Made by a program: the position numbers and the translations under genes. A stretch of 64,000 nt of DNA from Apophysomyces variabilis (lineage: Eukaryota > Mucoromycota > Mucoromycetes > Mucorales > Mucoraceae): positions 2,496,631 to 2,560,630 of the forward strand of contig MZZL01000408.1 in the NCBI GenBank assembly GCA_002749535.1, in the 5' to 3' direction. Below are positions 21,491 through 34,247 of the stretch, piece by piece (the first letter of the stretch is position 1; every line of letters begins with the position of its first letter). The notes under the pieces were generated by a model. The model was not told the origin of the DNA. It saw only the letters and a list, made by a program, of their open reading frames with translations, and did not search any database.

Positions 21491-24400
21491 ATGGTAAGCG
21501 ATCGCGTTGGATCGGCTGAATTAACGATTGATCGGACTATTCACTTGTTGTTCGTAGATCCGATGGAATACATTGAACAAGGGTGTCACAACGCCAGAGA
21601 AAGATACGAATGAAGTGCTGGTAAATCCACTATACATGAGGCAACCCATTGAGTAGTTATTATGACTTGTCAGACAGAACGATTAGTCGAAAAATATCAG
21701 CAAACACTAAAGCTTCACCAAAAAGGCCACTTAGCAGAAGCAAAAAGGAAGTATGAAGAAATAGCAGATACAGATCTCGTGAAAAACGGAGCCCAAGTGG
21801 TATACACGCAAGACCGCATTCCGCCATTGTCTCTTATGGATTGTCTATAGGAACACTTGCAGACACGATCGATTCATATCACTACGCTATCGATGCTACG
21901 CTTTCTCGTTTTCAAAAATTATGCGTCAATATTGGAAGATGAATATGGAACCTCTGATTCAAAGAACGTCGATCTAGCAAAGGAAGCACTCCGGTATTAT
22001 CTTCAGGTAAATAACGAAACATGGGACTTGTTAGTATGTACTTATTTTCAGGCATTAAAAATTGATCCCACTGAATATTCACTGTGGTATCGCGCTGGAC
22101 GCATTGCACAAGCCCTGGGAAATAACCGATTCGCACAACATGCCTACCAGACGGGCTTTTTTATGAATGGTTCGCACGGGCAAAATACAGAATCAGCTGC
22201 AGCATCTCATATCAATTGGGAGCAGAAAATGGAATCTATTTTCAGATGTGGACGATTAAACCCAATTCAATGGCAATGTATGGAGGGGTTATGCAACGTA
22301 AGGGACTGGCAAAGACAAGTCTATAGGAATAATTATAATTGTGTATAGGTGTTGTTTGAGATTGGTGATTTCAATGCTTGCAAATTCTATGTTGAGCATG
22401 GATTGAAACATTTCCAGGGTTGGGCTTTGGGAAAGAAGCTGATGCAGGATATGGAAACACCTACTTTTATCGAAACCATGGATAGCAATCCAGATGTAGA
22501 TAGTATAAAGGAGAAGAAGGCCTATATGCCGATCGATATTCAGAGTTTAACATGGCACGACTTAACGAAAGGTCTCTTAGATCGCTTCAACGACACAACA
22601 ATTGAGTAAGCAGAAGGATCCATTTGTGCCAGAAATGCTTATAGGAACAAAAACATTAGGAATGTTCCTGAAAAGATTTCAGTGGATGGACCGACTGAGA
22701 AGGAAGGCATTTATGGAAGAATTCCATTCATTAGCAAATGCGTTCGCATAAATGTGACGCAACCTGAAACATCAATGGCCACACAACCTGGTCCACCTGG
22801 TGAAGCCTTATCAGGGCAGACAACTGCAGAAACCTCATCAGTCTCTGCTCTTGAAGGGGAAAACGCTGAGCTTGAAGAGAAGAAATCGACATCTGTTATC
22901 GTAATTGACGAAGATGAGCACGTTGATGAAAATCCAAGGGGCATAGCTAGTGATAGCAGTAACCATACGGATATTGACCATCCTTTAAAACGGAAAAGGT
23001 CGGAAGACGAAGGAGAGGAAGGCAATGCAGAAGACAATGAAGCTGAAGAGAAACGAGCATCATTACGGTAACTTTTAGTGGTAAATAGCCATACTCTCTA
23101 ACATTGATAACCATAGAGCGTCCAAACGGCAAAAAGAAAAAGTAGAGACTGAAGAGACATGGAGACGAAAGATGCTGGAGGAAGAAGAAGAACTTAGCGA
23201 TAAGGTGCAGAATCTGGTCGAGAAACTCTCCTCTGTATCATACCTTCAACGTCAGACGCCCTGGTATGCTCCAGTTGAAAGGCTAGGTAGTGATACAACC
23301 ATTGGATTGTTCTGGGAATGGTTTGACGCAAAGGTATCCGAGCTCGACCGCAGTTATACGTGGAACATAGGAAAATTTCAACTATTGTAAGTTGCACATA
23401 GATATCAATCTATACTCATTCCATGATAGGGATGTATTATCCAACGATAATAACAGCCATCAGCGGCGTCGATACGCCATCTTTGAGAAGCCAAAAGCAC
23501 CGCCATCTTTAGGTTCGGACGAGTTGATGAATTCGTCTGTTTTAGCCTTTGTAGACAACTTAAATGTCAATAACTCCGGCATTGTGGACAGTTTGTGTCA
23601 ATTAGCTATGGTATTACTACAGTATGACAACCAAACAGGTCTTGATGAGTCTACTGCTGAGATAATGGTGGATGCTATTGTGACTCTTGAACATAACTTT
23701 TTCAATATGCTGGCTCAGGATGCTTTAAATGAGAGGACAAACTCTTTTAAAACAGAGGTATATTTCCCGCCGTTGCTTGTAATATACTACTGACAATATT
23801 TTGTTGAAACTTACAGTTGGTTCTCCGAGTGTGCGAACGATTGATGGACAAAGCCATAAAGACGATCATCGTTTCCGAATCAAAGTTGGAGCAGAAGCCT
23901 CATACGAGTAGCAAAAAGCGATCAACCTCACAAAGCAAACAGTTGAAAGAACCAGATTTGATTGCAGCTGACATAGAACTATGTCAGTCCTGGATAGCCC
24001 TTTTTGAACGCGTTATGGCATATCGTGCAATTGGTGAATTCAAAACTGCTTCGGTTGATGCAAAACAAGACAAAGCCGAAATTCAAAGAAACAAGCATAT
24101 GTTGTTACGCTATTGGCACTTACGAGGAAAGATGGCTCAATGTAATGAAGATATTCAAGACGCATATGAATGGTACACTCGGTGTGAACAAGCGCTGAAA
24201 GAAGCTGAAGAAGAAAGGAATGGCGGTCCTCTATCACTGCAAACAAATTGGTATGTTGCTACGATGGTCTGATGGTACACTCATCTATCATACTGACATA
24301 TGTATCTAGTATTTATGATTCTATCATAAGCCGGGAAAAGATCAGTCATAAGCTAGATATCCTTAAGATAGGCAACCAAGCGGTGCACGCGAGAGCTCAA

Positions 24401-27400
24401 CTTTTAGCTAAGGATTATCAAGGGGTCATTGATTCTCTTGAGGAAGTTGTTGGTGCGCAATCTAAATTAGATGGACTTAATAGCTCGACTGAATTATACG
24501 AGACACTGGCCATGTTGGCAGAGGTAACGTTTTGTAATCTAAAATCTGAGAACTGTCCCTAAGACTGGTATTCTCAGGCATATGCAAATACGGGTAACAA
24601 TCTAAAAGCATGGAGTTATTACAGCTCTATGCTTTGCCGTTCAACCACAGACTTTGTCTTGTACGGATGCTCTCAAATGAAAGATAAAATGACGCTAAGA
24701 AGGGACGAAGACCAGGAGTTTTTTACCTACCTAAAAACGGTAATTTTATGGCATTAACCGCAGCACTCTAAAGTTTTATGTCGGATCCCATATTATATGT
24801 TAGATCGATATGCTCCTTGGTAGACTTATCCACTTGGGATCCGCAACAGACACTCAGGGTAAAAAAAATTCCAGGGTCAGAGTGGGAAAACATGCTAACC
24901 GGAGCGTTATAGAGTGGCTTCCGCAAAGCTTTGAAAGATCTTTCTTTGATAGTCTGTTTATCCTACTACGAACCTCGTTTATTTATATATTCAGACATCC
25001 AGATTTTGTCCCTCTTGTAAACAACTTTCCAGTACAAGACAATCCACCCCATGTACCGTCACTGAAAACGAAAGCTGGGGCATTCAGTGCTATTACCGCT
25101 AAAATATGGGCGGTACAATCTATGTTGATTAGGTGGACGATCATGCAAAACCCTAATATAGAAGCTGAGACTCTACCTGCTTTGGTCGAGGTTCTTTTGG
25201 CTACTCATGAAGAACTGGGTGAGCGCGAAATATGCGGATCAGCAAAAGGTATGAATTGTTGGTTGTGGAGATATGTCAATGATCGCTCTAACGATATCAT
25301 CCATAGGAACCTTCTTGAAACAATTACTTGGGTTATTAATGGGAACGAAAGACATCGAATACAGAAGGTCGATATACCAATGCTATCATTGTCTTTATGG
25401 AGTTCATGTAGCAGTACGTACGCGTGGTTTTGATGAAGCAATCTGTAATGAAAAAATCTTATTTAGGCTGAAGGCGACCCGATTGAGGAGCACCATTCAA
25501 CACATAATGAACTTACAGAAAAAGCAGCAGAGGAGCTTTTTGGTCTAGTTGCTGATACTATCATCGAGAAAGTTGATCGTGGGTCTCAGCTGAGAAGCGA
25601 TTTGAAAGATATAGTTGACACAGCCTCGCAACTGTTTGAAAAGCTTCCTACTGACAACCGTAAGCAAAATATGCATATTTTACAAGGTGGCACCGATTGT
25701 AATGTGTTATGGTTATAGATCGAGTGAAATTTAATCAAAATATCATCGACACATATCTCAAGAAGGATATATGTATCCCAGATAATATGAACCATCTTCA
25801 AGGGACCGCTCACATATCGACTATGGAGATAGATCCTGTTAAGAGTGATATGTCACGTAAGCTCCCTTTTCTTACTGATCAGTAATTAGGCCAGTGCTAA
25901 TGATTTTATTAACTTTCAGCCGTTTACTTCAAGATATTTTGGGCAAGAGGCAAAATGCTTCGTTTGCAAATAAAGAACAGAACGAAGCTTAATCCTGAAA
26001 GAACGATCGAAGATCTAGAGGAGGCTATTGGTGAACTCACGGTATGCAATCTTATTCTGTATTCTCAGAATCTAACATTGCTATAGGGGCATCTAATACT
26101 GAATCCTAACGATATTCGTGGCTGGTATGAACTTGGCTTGTCGTTTATGCAGATAGCAGAAGAAGAGTTGATATGGAGTGCATCCAATATTACCCTTCGT
26201 AAGGGAAAGATCGCTGACTACCAGAAGGTTTGCAAAGTCATATATTAGATACACAATTTAACGATTTGCTTTAGAAAGGATATCATGCCTTACTAAGAGC
26301 CTGGGCTCTTACACGAACAAACAATGAAAAGCTTGACGATGAAACCATGTTTGATTTACTGAACAATTTTGGGTACCTTATCTATTCCATTGTTTGCCGC
26401 CCGATGGGCATGGAAGCTTTGGTTATGCAATCTAATCAACGTGCCATGGGGAAGGACGGAAAAATTTACAACATGCAGCCCAAACAAGTTGATCCTAAGG
26501 TCGTATACCGGTTGGCTCTTATGATGTTTACAAATGCTTTGCGGTATAAATGTGCTGACAGCTTAGAATGGCAGTAAGTGAGACCACATATGTTCCTGTT
26601 GTAGACGATTGCTGATGCTTTCCGTCTACAGACCCTTATACATGAGCGGGAAATGCTACAGCAAACTTCTACGTCCTCCTAGAGTAAGCTGTGTTAGATA
26701 TAACGAGGTTAGTGAACGTTTCTCTAGGAAGTTTTGGAGTGGTACCAGAGAGCTATTCAAAAAGCGCCTTTGCGTTCTGGACAACATGGGCAAGAAAAGA
26801 TTTTGGAACCTCTTTATAAGCTCTGCTCTGCGCTGGTGAAGTATCTGTATCAAGGCAAGATACAGGTAATGAACAAGGAGAATATCGAACTGTAAGGTTA
26901 ATATCAGCGTGTAGCCAGCAGTGGTATCCGAATTTCTCAAAGATGAAGCCGAAGATAACCAACAAGCCAACAACAGCATCATAGACGTGCCCCATTCTTT
27001 GAATGTGTCTTCGGTGTCAACTTTTTCTATTCAGCCGTACTCAAACCAGCCCTCTAACACCACTGCAGATACTATACAAGACAAAGAGCGACAATATCCT
27101 CACTTGTCGGCTGAGGAGGAAAAGGCATATGAGATTATATTTAAGAAACTGTCAGAAATCAGAAAAGTGGACAAGAAGAAATGGCATCATCGACCCATAT
27201 ATTTGGTAAGCCGCGAATGCCTGTAACAACTTAAACTAATGAATTTGTTACATTGTAGCATGCTTGGATGTATTATTACGTGTATAAGAATCCTGAAAAA
27301 GCCAAAGCAGAATTGTCACAGTTTTTTACACTGAAGACGAATACGAAATCACCTATCAGCATCTGGAAGCCGGATTTTGAAAGGTTGGACTTTATGGTAT

Positions 27401-28062
27401 TGGAAAGCAAGTAGTGACGGTATATTTGTAGGCCTGGAAAGCATTTCGAATACGTTTATAAGTATACCACTTTCCTTGTGGAATTAGCAGAAGCAAACGA
27501 TGACATTGAGACTCTCAAGCAGTTGTGTCGGAAAGCACGAAGAGCACAGACCGTTCTATTGCGTGATGATAAGGTTTTTTCCGCAGCCTACACAGCTTAT
27601 TTACAGGTACGGTTTGTTAATACTCAGGAGTTATTCTAAGCTTTTTATTGGCTCTAGATCATCCAACGGCAGTTGTTAAGTCGGCATCATGCAGAATCCT
27701 GTATTGAGCGATTACTAAACAAGTCTGTGGACAAAGAACGGTTCGAAGAACTTTGCCGTGAACATGCCGAAAGCGTAGCAAAGACATCTCCTAAGCCAGA
27801 AATTGCGAATTTATTACATGATCTTATTGATATCAGGCGAATAAGCCACGGTCAAAAGTCGAGTGTCAACGTGGATGATGTGGTCGTACAATGTTACGCC
27901 GTTCTCTTACAGGATAATGACAAGCTTGAGCAGTGCTACGTAAAAGACGATGATAGGATGGAGATTGAGATGGAGAACCAATCTGCAGCAGACCGGATCA
28001 AAGCGAAAGTAACAAGGGAAATGCTTATCGATCAAGCCAAAGCTTTGTATTCAGCATATTAA
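21491..28062 (+). CDS. HIR3: HIR histone chaperone complex subunit HIR3/CABIN1
   Basis: A very long gene with some twenty or more short introns. The first exon is just ATG followed by donor gtaagc (21494). The second exon reads IRWNTLNKGVTTPEKDTNEV and the third, from about 21675, TERLVEKYQQTLKLHQKGHL with EAKRKYEEIADTDLV. This matches the N-terminus of HIR3/CABIN1 proteins. TPR-like repeats follow (ALKIDPTEYSLWYRAGRIAQ). An acidic disordered insert with a KRKR nuclear signal lies around 22850-23080. Helical repeats continue to the end (TREMLIDQAKALYSAY). The product is the scaffold of the HIR complex, which deposits H3.3/H3-H4 outside replication and represses histone genes. Most exon edges were not fixed individually. 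The family call rests on the N-terminus, repeat architecture and length. Confidence 0.82.
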
Positions 28063-28218
28063 TGTTCTAAAACTTAAAAAAAGGCAAAAGCCAAACGAAA
28101 AGCTTAGCGTTGTAAATAAATGGTTATATTTAACTATCCTTGGTTGTTATAGTTTTGCTTGACTGCCCCAATTTACTGATTATAAGATGATTGTTCAATA
28201 AACAGTATCATCCAATAG

Positions 28219-28614
28219 TCATTTGAGGCCCATTTCGATTGCAACGGTTTCTTTTTGTCTCTTTTCAGTTTGAATACAAACTGCAAGCTGTCTCTTTATA
28301 CAGGCATAAGCTAATTGTTTGTCGTAAGCGCTTGAGCAGAAGTGATCGAGGACCTTTTCCGGGATATGGACCAATCCAGTGACCCACAACGAGATACCAG
28401 CAATTTGATGATAATGACACATCTCTCTACATAGACAAGTATGGATTTACTTCTTTTTTGCAATTCAACAGAAACTCAGGCAAACAGTTGGGTTCCTAAT
28501 GGAGAAGAAAAGAAAATTCATAGCTACAGCGCCTGTATAACACGAATGGCGTGTGATCTCTCTCTGTGCATGGTGCAGGTTTACCGTAGGTACAGAATCA
28601 GATAGATCGGGCAT
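28219..28614 (-). CDS. Possible small cysteine-containing protein
   Basis: Three exons join in phase: 28585-28614 (MPDLSDSVPT), a 45-base exon (EPNCLPEFLLNCKKE, about 28450-28495) and 28219-28353 (VLDHFCSSAYDKQLAYACIK ... EMGLK). The product has 69 residues with Cys pairs spaced C-x7-C, C-x11-C and C-x7-C counting overlapping residues, somewhat like small intermembrane-space proteins but not a classical twin CX9C. Donors gtaaac and gtaaat and acceptors ccattag and ggaaaag are acceptable. Without the second intron the frame would hit a stop. It is convergent with HIR3. I do not recognise the family, and the third exon could instead extend upstream to a Met at 28422. Confidence 0.4.
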
Positions 28615-29432
28615 CAATTGCGCAAAGGTAGAATAAGTGTTCTTCTCATAACGACACAGTTCTTTTTATGACAGCTTGGAACACATCTCGAGTCATTACA
28701 GTCTATGGTTTGAAAGAAAAGTGGCAATGATGAACATTTTTCCTCAGCAGAGGGCGTTCGCAATACCACACATTGCCTCTGCAATCGAGCAGTCAAGCTT
28801 GGATAATTCTATCAGCATCATTCGTGATAATTACTTTGTCGTCTACGATACTTTGCCTATACTCATATTGATGCCAAAACAAACAGTAATTTTCTATAAC
28901 ATCTAATGTCTCCATGAGTATCCCTAAGACATGAAGACGGACACGCACTATAGACCGAGAGCCTTGATGCAAGTTTTTTTTTCATACAAGACTCGCTGCA
29001 AATCGTATGAAATCCATCTGGCTACATGAGAAGATGATGGTTACCTCACATGATCTGTACTCTATGTACTAAACTGTAGCTTGTTTTCGATATCCTTCTT
29101 CTTTTTGTAGCTAGCACAGATAGACAGATTTTACGACCACACTATCTTTGCTCGCAGTTTTAAAGCCTCCCAAAAAAATATATAAAATTTCTTTTTTAAA
29201 CACAGACCTTTGCTTTCATAAACAGTGGGGAGAGGCACAGTAATCTAATCGTTTCTTTCGCTCTTTTTCCTTTCACTTGGCAAAGTGGAATTCTGTGACT
29301 TCCCGAGTTGATAGCAGAAACTGAGCATCATCTTTAATCACCGTTAATTAGGATAGCATCCAGTTGCTGTGTGTTCCGCTGGCGTTTGATTTCCACTGTC
29401 GCCAACTGTTATTTATTGGTATACAATACATC
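28615..29432. promoter_or_regulatory. Intergenic region upstream of the NIF-type gene
   Basis: No coding exon is evident. A TATA-like tatataaaa occurs at about 29179-29187, roughly 250 bases before the start of the phosphatase-like gene, and a CT-rich segment follows, as expected for a promoter and leader. Confidence 0.45.
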
Positions 29433-30662
29433 ATGTCAGATGATACCCATTCTTCGCCCTTAATGGCGCCGACAACGATTCGCACGGAAATGCAACCGAA
29501 TGAAAATTACCTTGCTCTCTCCGCAGAAACATCCAAAACACTTACCGAAGCGCAAAAGCAACTGCTGGTACTGGATTTAAATGGAACTTTTGTTCGACGG
29601 TATAATAATCAGGGCATGTTCGTAAGGCCCTATAGCGCAGAATTCTTTGATTTTATTTTTCAAAATTTCACTGTGATGGTTTGGAGCTCGGCACAGCCTC
29701 GATCAGTAGATATGATGTGTCGCATGTTCGGTCATCATCGGTCAAAGCTCGTTCGTATCTGGGATCGCGACAAGTTTAGCTTGACAAGGGAACAATATTA
29801 TCGAAAAACTCAGACAATCAAAGATCTGAGCCTTGTGTGGGACGAACTGAGCTTTAACGAGACCAATACGATCATGCTGGATGATTCTCCAGCCAAATCC
29901 GTACTTCAACCCTACAGCAGCGTTCATCTTCGAGAATTCAACTATCATTGCCCAGAATTCCAACAATATGGCGACAGTGAACTATGTGCTGTGATGGATT
30001 ATCTAAACAAGCTGCGGTACGAGAGCAACGTAGCAAGCTACATACACAAATGCCCATATATAGCTGCGGATCCGAAGAAAACAGTCCGTAATTCTTGGTT
30101 ATGCGTGCAACATAACTTTTCCAATCCTTATGAGCAGCGAATATATGACTTCAAAACGGGGAGATACCAAACCGATTCTCTAACTGTCGACAGGTGGGAC
30201 AGAAGCGAACGAAGACGCGACTACCATCTAGCGATCCAACGTGACAGAAACTGTGAGTTAGATTTCCGTGATGATTACCGAGTCAGCAGTATACGAAGTC
30301 ATCATTGGGAGGACAATCAATATTATCCAGAGCAGAAGGAACGAAGACATAGACGGGATGAAGTGTACCACCATAGACATAGGAGACATACGGCGGATCA
30401 TAGATTTGATGATCGTTGGCATGCTAGGATCGACAGACGAGTGTATTGGGATGAAACCTACAATGACAGTTGGGATTCTAGTGAGCGGTACTATAGTGGC
30501 AATGGGCGATACCATCACTCAGACAGAGATAGGCGAAGGCATTGGGAGGAGGACAAATATTACTATCACGGAGGGATTGAAACAAGATATGACTCTCATC
30601 ATCATGATCATCGTTATTACCGTCATGATTATTCCGAGAATAATTCCCGGCACCGAAGATGA
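29433..30662 (+). CDS. NIF/FCP1-domain (HAD phosphatase-like) protein with RNA-binding-like tail
   Basis: A single exon of 409 residues from the first ATG (MSDDTHSSPL). The FCP1-homology domain has LLVLDLNGTFVRR as its first motif, FTVMVWSSAQPRSVD as the second and TNTIMLDDSPAKS as the third, the arrangement of NIF/SCP/FCP1 aspartate phosphatases. The catalytic DxDxT appears as DLNGT, so the general acid/base Asp is Asn. Relatives dephosphorylate Ser residues, for example in the RNA polymerase II tail. The C-terminal 150 residues are crowded with Arg, His, Asp and Tyr (such as RRYWEEDKYY-like clusters and HHHDHRYYRHDY), resembling tails of RNA-associated proteins. Whether the protein is an active phosphatase is open. 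Confidence 0.82.
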   Translation: MSDDTHSSPLMAPTTIRTEMQPNENYLALSAETSKTLTEAQKQLLVLDLNGTFVRRYNNQGMFVRPYSAEFFDFIFQNFTVMVWSSAQPRSVDMMCRMFGHHRSKLVRIWDRDKFSLTREQYYRKTQTIKDLSLVWDELSFNETNTIMLDDSPAKSVLQPYSSVHLREFNYHCPEFQQYGDSELCAVMDYLNKLRYESNVASYIHKCPYIAADPKKTVRNSWLCVQHNFSNPYEQRIYDFKTGRYQTDSLTVDRWDRSERRRDYHLAIQRDRNCELDFRDDYRVSSIRSHHWEDNQYYPEQKERRHRRDEVYHHRHRRHTADHRFDDRWHARIDRRVYWDETYNDSWDSSERYYSGNGRYHHSDRDRRRHWEEDKYYYHGGIETRYDSHHHDHRYYRHDYSENNSRHRR

Positions 30663-30938
30663 TAGCAAACGGAGCAAAAGAGTAAAGCGGGAAGGAATAA
30701 TAGAGATCAACATTCGTAATAAACCTACTTTGCGGAGAAAGAGAGAGGAAGTGGCCATTTTACTGCCAGTGCAGCTGTACCACCTTACGGTAATTGAATT
30801 TGATTGCAGCGCCCCTTAAAACATGGTGACCCTTTAGAGGCGGTTATCCAAAAGTGGGTTGATCCAGGCTTTTCATTGGATGTGCCTGGAATGAAATATA
30901 AATCGCTAATTTGTGTGTGTGCAGCCTTGGCTTGTCAG

Positions 30939-30971
<33 letters not shown>

Positions 30972-31138
30972 CTCTTCCCTTCCTTCTCTCCTCTCCTCCT
31001 CCTTCTTCTTCTTCTTCTTTCCTCTACTCCCGATCTTCAAAAGAATAAAAAGAAAGTTCAATTGTTTCATTACCTCACCATTTCAAAGACGAGTTCTTCA
31101 TCATCATCCCATCCTACACTGATCATCCTGAGTTCAAG
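30663..31138. promoter_or_regulatory. Upstream region of GDA1 with CT-rich tract
   Basis: Contains a TC dinucleotide run at about 30939-30962 and a longer pyrimidine stretch to about 31025, typical of a fungal promoter and leader before GDA1. A long overlapping frame continuing from inside the upstream gene to 30819 is treated as a shadow. Confidence 0.5.
30939..31025 (+). repeat. TC/CTT microsatellite
   Basis: Run of TC dinucleotides followed by imperfect CCT/CTT units in the GDA1 upstream region. Confidence 0.85.
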
Positions 31139-32681
31139 ATGATGTCGACCACTACAAAATCACGTAGACATCTTTTCATAAAGTGTTTTCTCGGCGCAGC
31201 AGCTACGCTTCTTTTTCTTTTTCTATTGTTCCCCAGCCACTCCATGATCAACACGGTTTCAAAAGAACACCCAGGTAAAAAATAGACGAGATAAACCAAA
31301 TTACCATATTGGGTAAAACCTGTCGCTAATCTTAGCAACAAACAAAACATATAAAAAGTAGCTGCCATTATTCCGTCCATGGATCAATCGGAAAACACGT
31401 CATGTGCAACCAAATATGCCGTCATGATCGATGCTGGATCTTCTGGCTCACGTGTCCATGTCTATAGGTTCAAGGTCTGCAAAGAGGCTGAGATGGAGAA
31501 CGAAGTTTTCGAGATGCTCAACCCCGGCTTATCTTCCTATGCAAATGACCCTGAAGAAGCTGCAAAATCCCTAGACCCGTTGATGAAAGTTGCACTAGAG
31601 AGTGTTCCTGCTGAACTTCATGCATGCACACCTGTTGCTGTCAAGGCGACGGCTGGTCTTCGTCTGTTAGGCAGATCTTCCAGTGAAGCCATTCTGAAAG
31701 CAGTACGTGCCCGTCTCGAAAACAATTATCCCTTCATGGTCGCAGATGTGGCTATTATGGACGGTAGTGATGAAGGTATAAAAAAAACGAAATTTTTTGT
31801 GCACAATGTTAAACTCAGACCGCTATGGCTTGTTTTTTTTAATAGGGGTGTATGCATGGATCACGGTGAATTATTTGTTAGGCAAATTGAAGCAAAGTCA
31901 ACGAGGACACTCAGTAGCTGTTTTTGACCTGGGAGGAGCGTCAACTCAAATTGTTTTTGAACCTACATTGCAAGATGGGCCGATGCCAGAAGGCGATCAC
32001 AGAGTGTTGTTGGATTTTGATAAGGAAAATTACGAGCTTTATCAACATTCCTATCTGGGCTATGGTTTAAACGAAGCCCGACAACGAATCAAGAAAGAGG
32101 CTGTTGACATGTGGAAGGAAGAAGCCCGACGTACGCATACAGTGTATCATCCTTGCTTACCTGATCACCATAATGAAACGATTGAATGGGAGTCAGAGCA
32201 AGTGGAGCTGGTCGGTACAGGTGCGGGTGACGCCGAATGTCGTGCTTTGGTGGAGCGTGTGTTCCGTAAAGACAAGGAATGCGTTCAGTCACCTTGTGCA
32301 TTTGATGGCGTTTACCAGCCTTTGCTCACAGAAAACTTTGACGGACGGGATCTTTACACCTTCTCCTATTTCTATGATCTCATCCACCCTCTTGGCATGC
32401 CAGCCGAGTTTTCTGTGGCGGAGTTGGGCGAACTGACACATAGAGTTTGCGCGGGTACAACCAAACCCTTCCTGCATGTGCCTGGCGCATTGGATTCCTT
32501 GGCCAAGAATCCTGATTATTGTTTGGAATTGTCGTATGTCTATAGCCTGCTTCACTATGGTTATGAAATTCCATCCGAGCGATTGGTCCGTACAGCCAAA
32601 AAGATACGAGGGGCTGAAACAGGATGGTGCTTAGGTGCCTCCATTGCCATGCTGAATCAAGTTCAGACATGTTCTAACTAA
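31139..32681 (+). CDS. GDA1: Golgi guanosine-diphosphatase (GDA1/CD39 family)
   Basis: Three exons (31139-31274, 31362-31775, 31846-32681) encode 461 residues. The N-terminus is a type II membrane anchor: short basic cytosolic tail then [17 protein letters not shown]. Apyrase-conserved regions are intact: ACR1 [20 protein letters not shown]2-like [17 protein letters not shown]3-like [19 protein letters not shown] across an intron, ACR4 [13 protein letters not shown], and the C-terminal region with [13 protein letters not shown]. The enzyme hydrolyses GDP to GMP in the Golgi lumen after mannosyl transfer, letting GMP exchange for cytosolic GDP-mannose. The start could also be the second of the two adjacent Met codons. 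Confidence 0.94.
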
Positions 32682-33003
32682 ACTAGACACTATCTCTCTT
32701 TTACCTTGGTTATTTCCCTATTCCCTTCTTTCGCTCTCTCTCTCTCCCCTTATCCTCTCCCCCACCTTTTCCTCCTTAATCTGCACATTTTTTAAAAGGC
32801 ATACTTTGCATGTTTCCTTTTTTTCTTCTTGTAAACTTTGCTAATTGTACGTAAAAAAAACCAAAAACAAGAGAAAATAACACTCGATCAATCTGAAAAC
32901 AAACCAAAGTTTAAAATGAAAAAGAGAAGCAACAGTAGAAGATATGTATTTCTTTTCTTTGTTTACGATCGCATTTCTTGATCTACGTATATTTGGTATT
33001 CTA
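32682..33003. other. Convergent intergenic region, GDA1 and cis-prenyltransferase
   Basis: AT- and pyrimidine-rich sequence between two convergent stop codons. It probably holds both 3' untranslated regions; no gene is seen. Confidence 0.5.
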
Positions 33004-34247
33004 TCAAGATGGGTAAAAAGTGCCAGAGTGAGAATTCTGGCCACAAACAGTCAACGAATTGGATATGACAGTTCTTGCAGGCCTAAAAAAGGAAAAAAAA
33101 AGAAGGGAGAAAGGAATGTTGGAATGAAAAGATGGTTTTACATCGTTGGGTCGTCCATTTTTCTTTTTTCTGTTTTTACCTGCCAAAGTAGAAAATCACT
33201 GAGACGGATTTCACCTGAGGTTCTAATAAGGATATCTACACGAGGACAATCACCTGTGAACATATTTTGATGAAGAGATTCCTCAGTAATCTCCCTACAT
33301 AGTCAAAATTCTTGTGTGTAAGCATCCTTAGGGTTGTTCTTTCCAGTACTTTTTTCTTTTAAACTTACTCTACGGTCTTTTGTCCTTCCTCTACTCGTTT
33401 CACATCGGTTTTGATGGCCTCCTTCATTTCATCCCTTGATGTATATGGACAACAGATGTTGAAGATACGTCTAATGGCAGCCCGAAAGAAAAAGAAAACA
33501 AAAGAGGATGAGAAATGAACCGTCAGTGAGAGTGATAACCCCTATTTCTTTTTTTCTTTCGTGATTCTCTGCTTTACTTGGTATTGTGTTGTGTGCGTTT
33601 TGTCACGTTTCGTGCCAATTCAGCCACATCCTCAGGAAGATGGTCTAAATCACCTAAGAAACGAACTTGGATTTCATATTCGTCCACTAAAGCACTATAA
33701 AAACACACACAGAGAGAAATGGAGTATGCAAACAGGTAAGACGATGCCAAAATTCATAAAGAGCCTCCCATCCCCCCTTTTTTTCTGGCAGTACTTGCTT
33801 GTAGTCATTGAATCCACTGAAAGCTTCACGGAATAGTTGCATAAGATAATCCACCTCATCCTTTGTTCGTTTAAAATTCTCGAGACTGAATGCATAGACC
33901 GTCACTGCTTCGACACCCAGTTGCATGCATAACTCCAGAACCTGTTTTCAATAAAGCGTTGGTTATTCACTGACACAACAACGCATCCTCCCCCCCCCCT
34001 TCTTCTGAGAAAAAGATTGGTCCGTTTTCTTTTTTAATACTTTTTCAAGTTGTCGGAATCCTTCGTAATGACCGAATTTTGTACTTTTGGCACCCGCTTT
34101 TCGTGCAAATCGACGATTACCATCCAGAATGAATGCGACATGACGAGGAATGCGACCTTTTTTGAGCACTGCCAGCGTAGCTCGTTCGAACAGATCGGTT
34201 ATACTAGTGTAAATGGCGGTAAAGGGATTGAGTGAACGATAGGACAT
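33004..34247 (-). CDS. RER2: Cis-prenyltransferase, dehydrodolichyl diphosphate synthase (RER2/DHDDS family)
   Basis: Spliced gene for the enzyme that elongates farnesyl diphosphate with isopentenyl units to make the dolichol backbone used in protein glycosylation. The N-terminal exon starts [13 protein letters not shown] and contains the catalytic motif [15 protein letters not shown] and [14 protein letters not shown]. The next has [20 protein letters not shown] and [15 protein letters not shown]. Further exons give [33 protein letters not shown], and [20 protein letters not shown] followed by LLWQ. The last exon has [20 protein letters not shown] before the stop. All five conserved regions are present, including the RxxGxxRxSxF-like substrate site. 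An apparent stop after EEGQKTVE is avoided by donor gtaagt near 33365. The C-terminus is shorter than usual. Confidence 0.92.

Noticed and set aside
30268..30819. Open frame of about 180 codons overlapping the NIF-type gene
   Set aside because: It runs in another frame through the repetitive Arg/His/Asp/Tyr-coding tail; its Ile/Met/Thr-rich composition is a by-product of that codon pattern.
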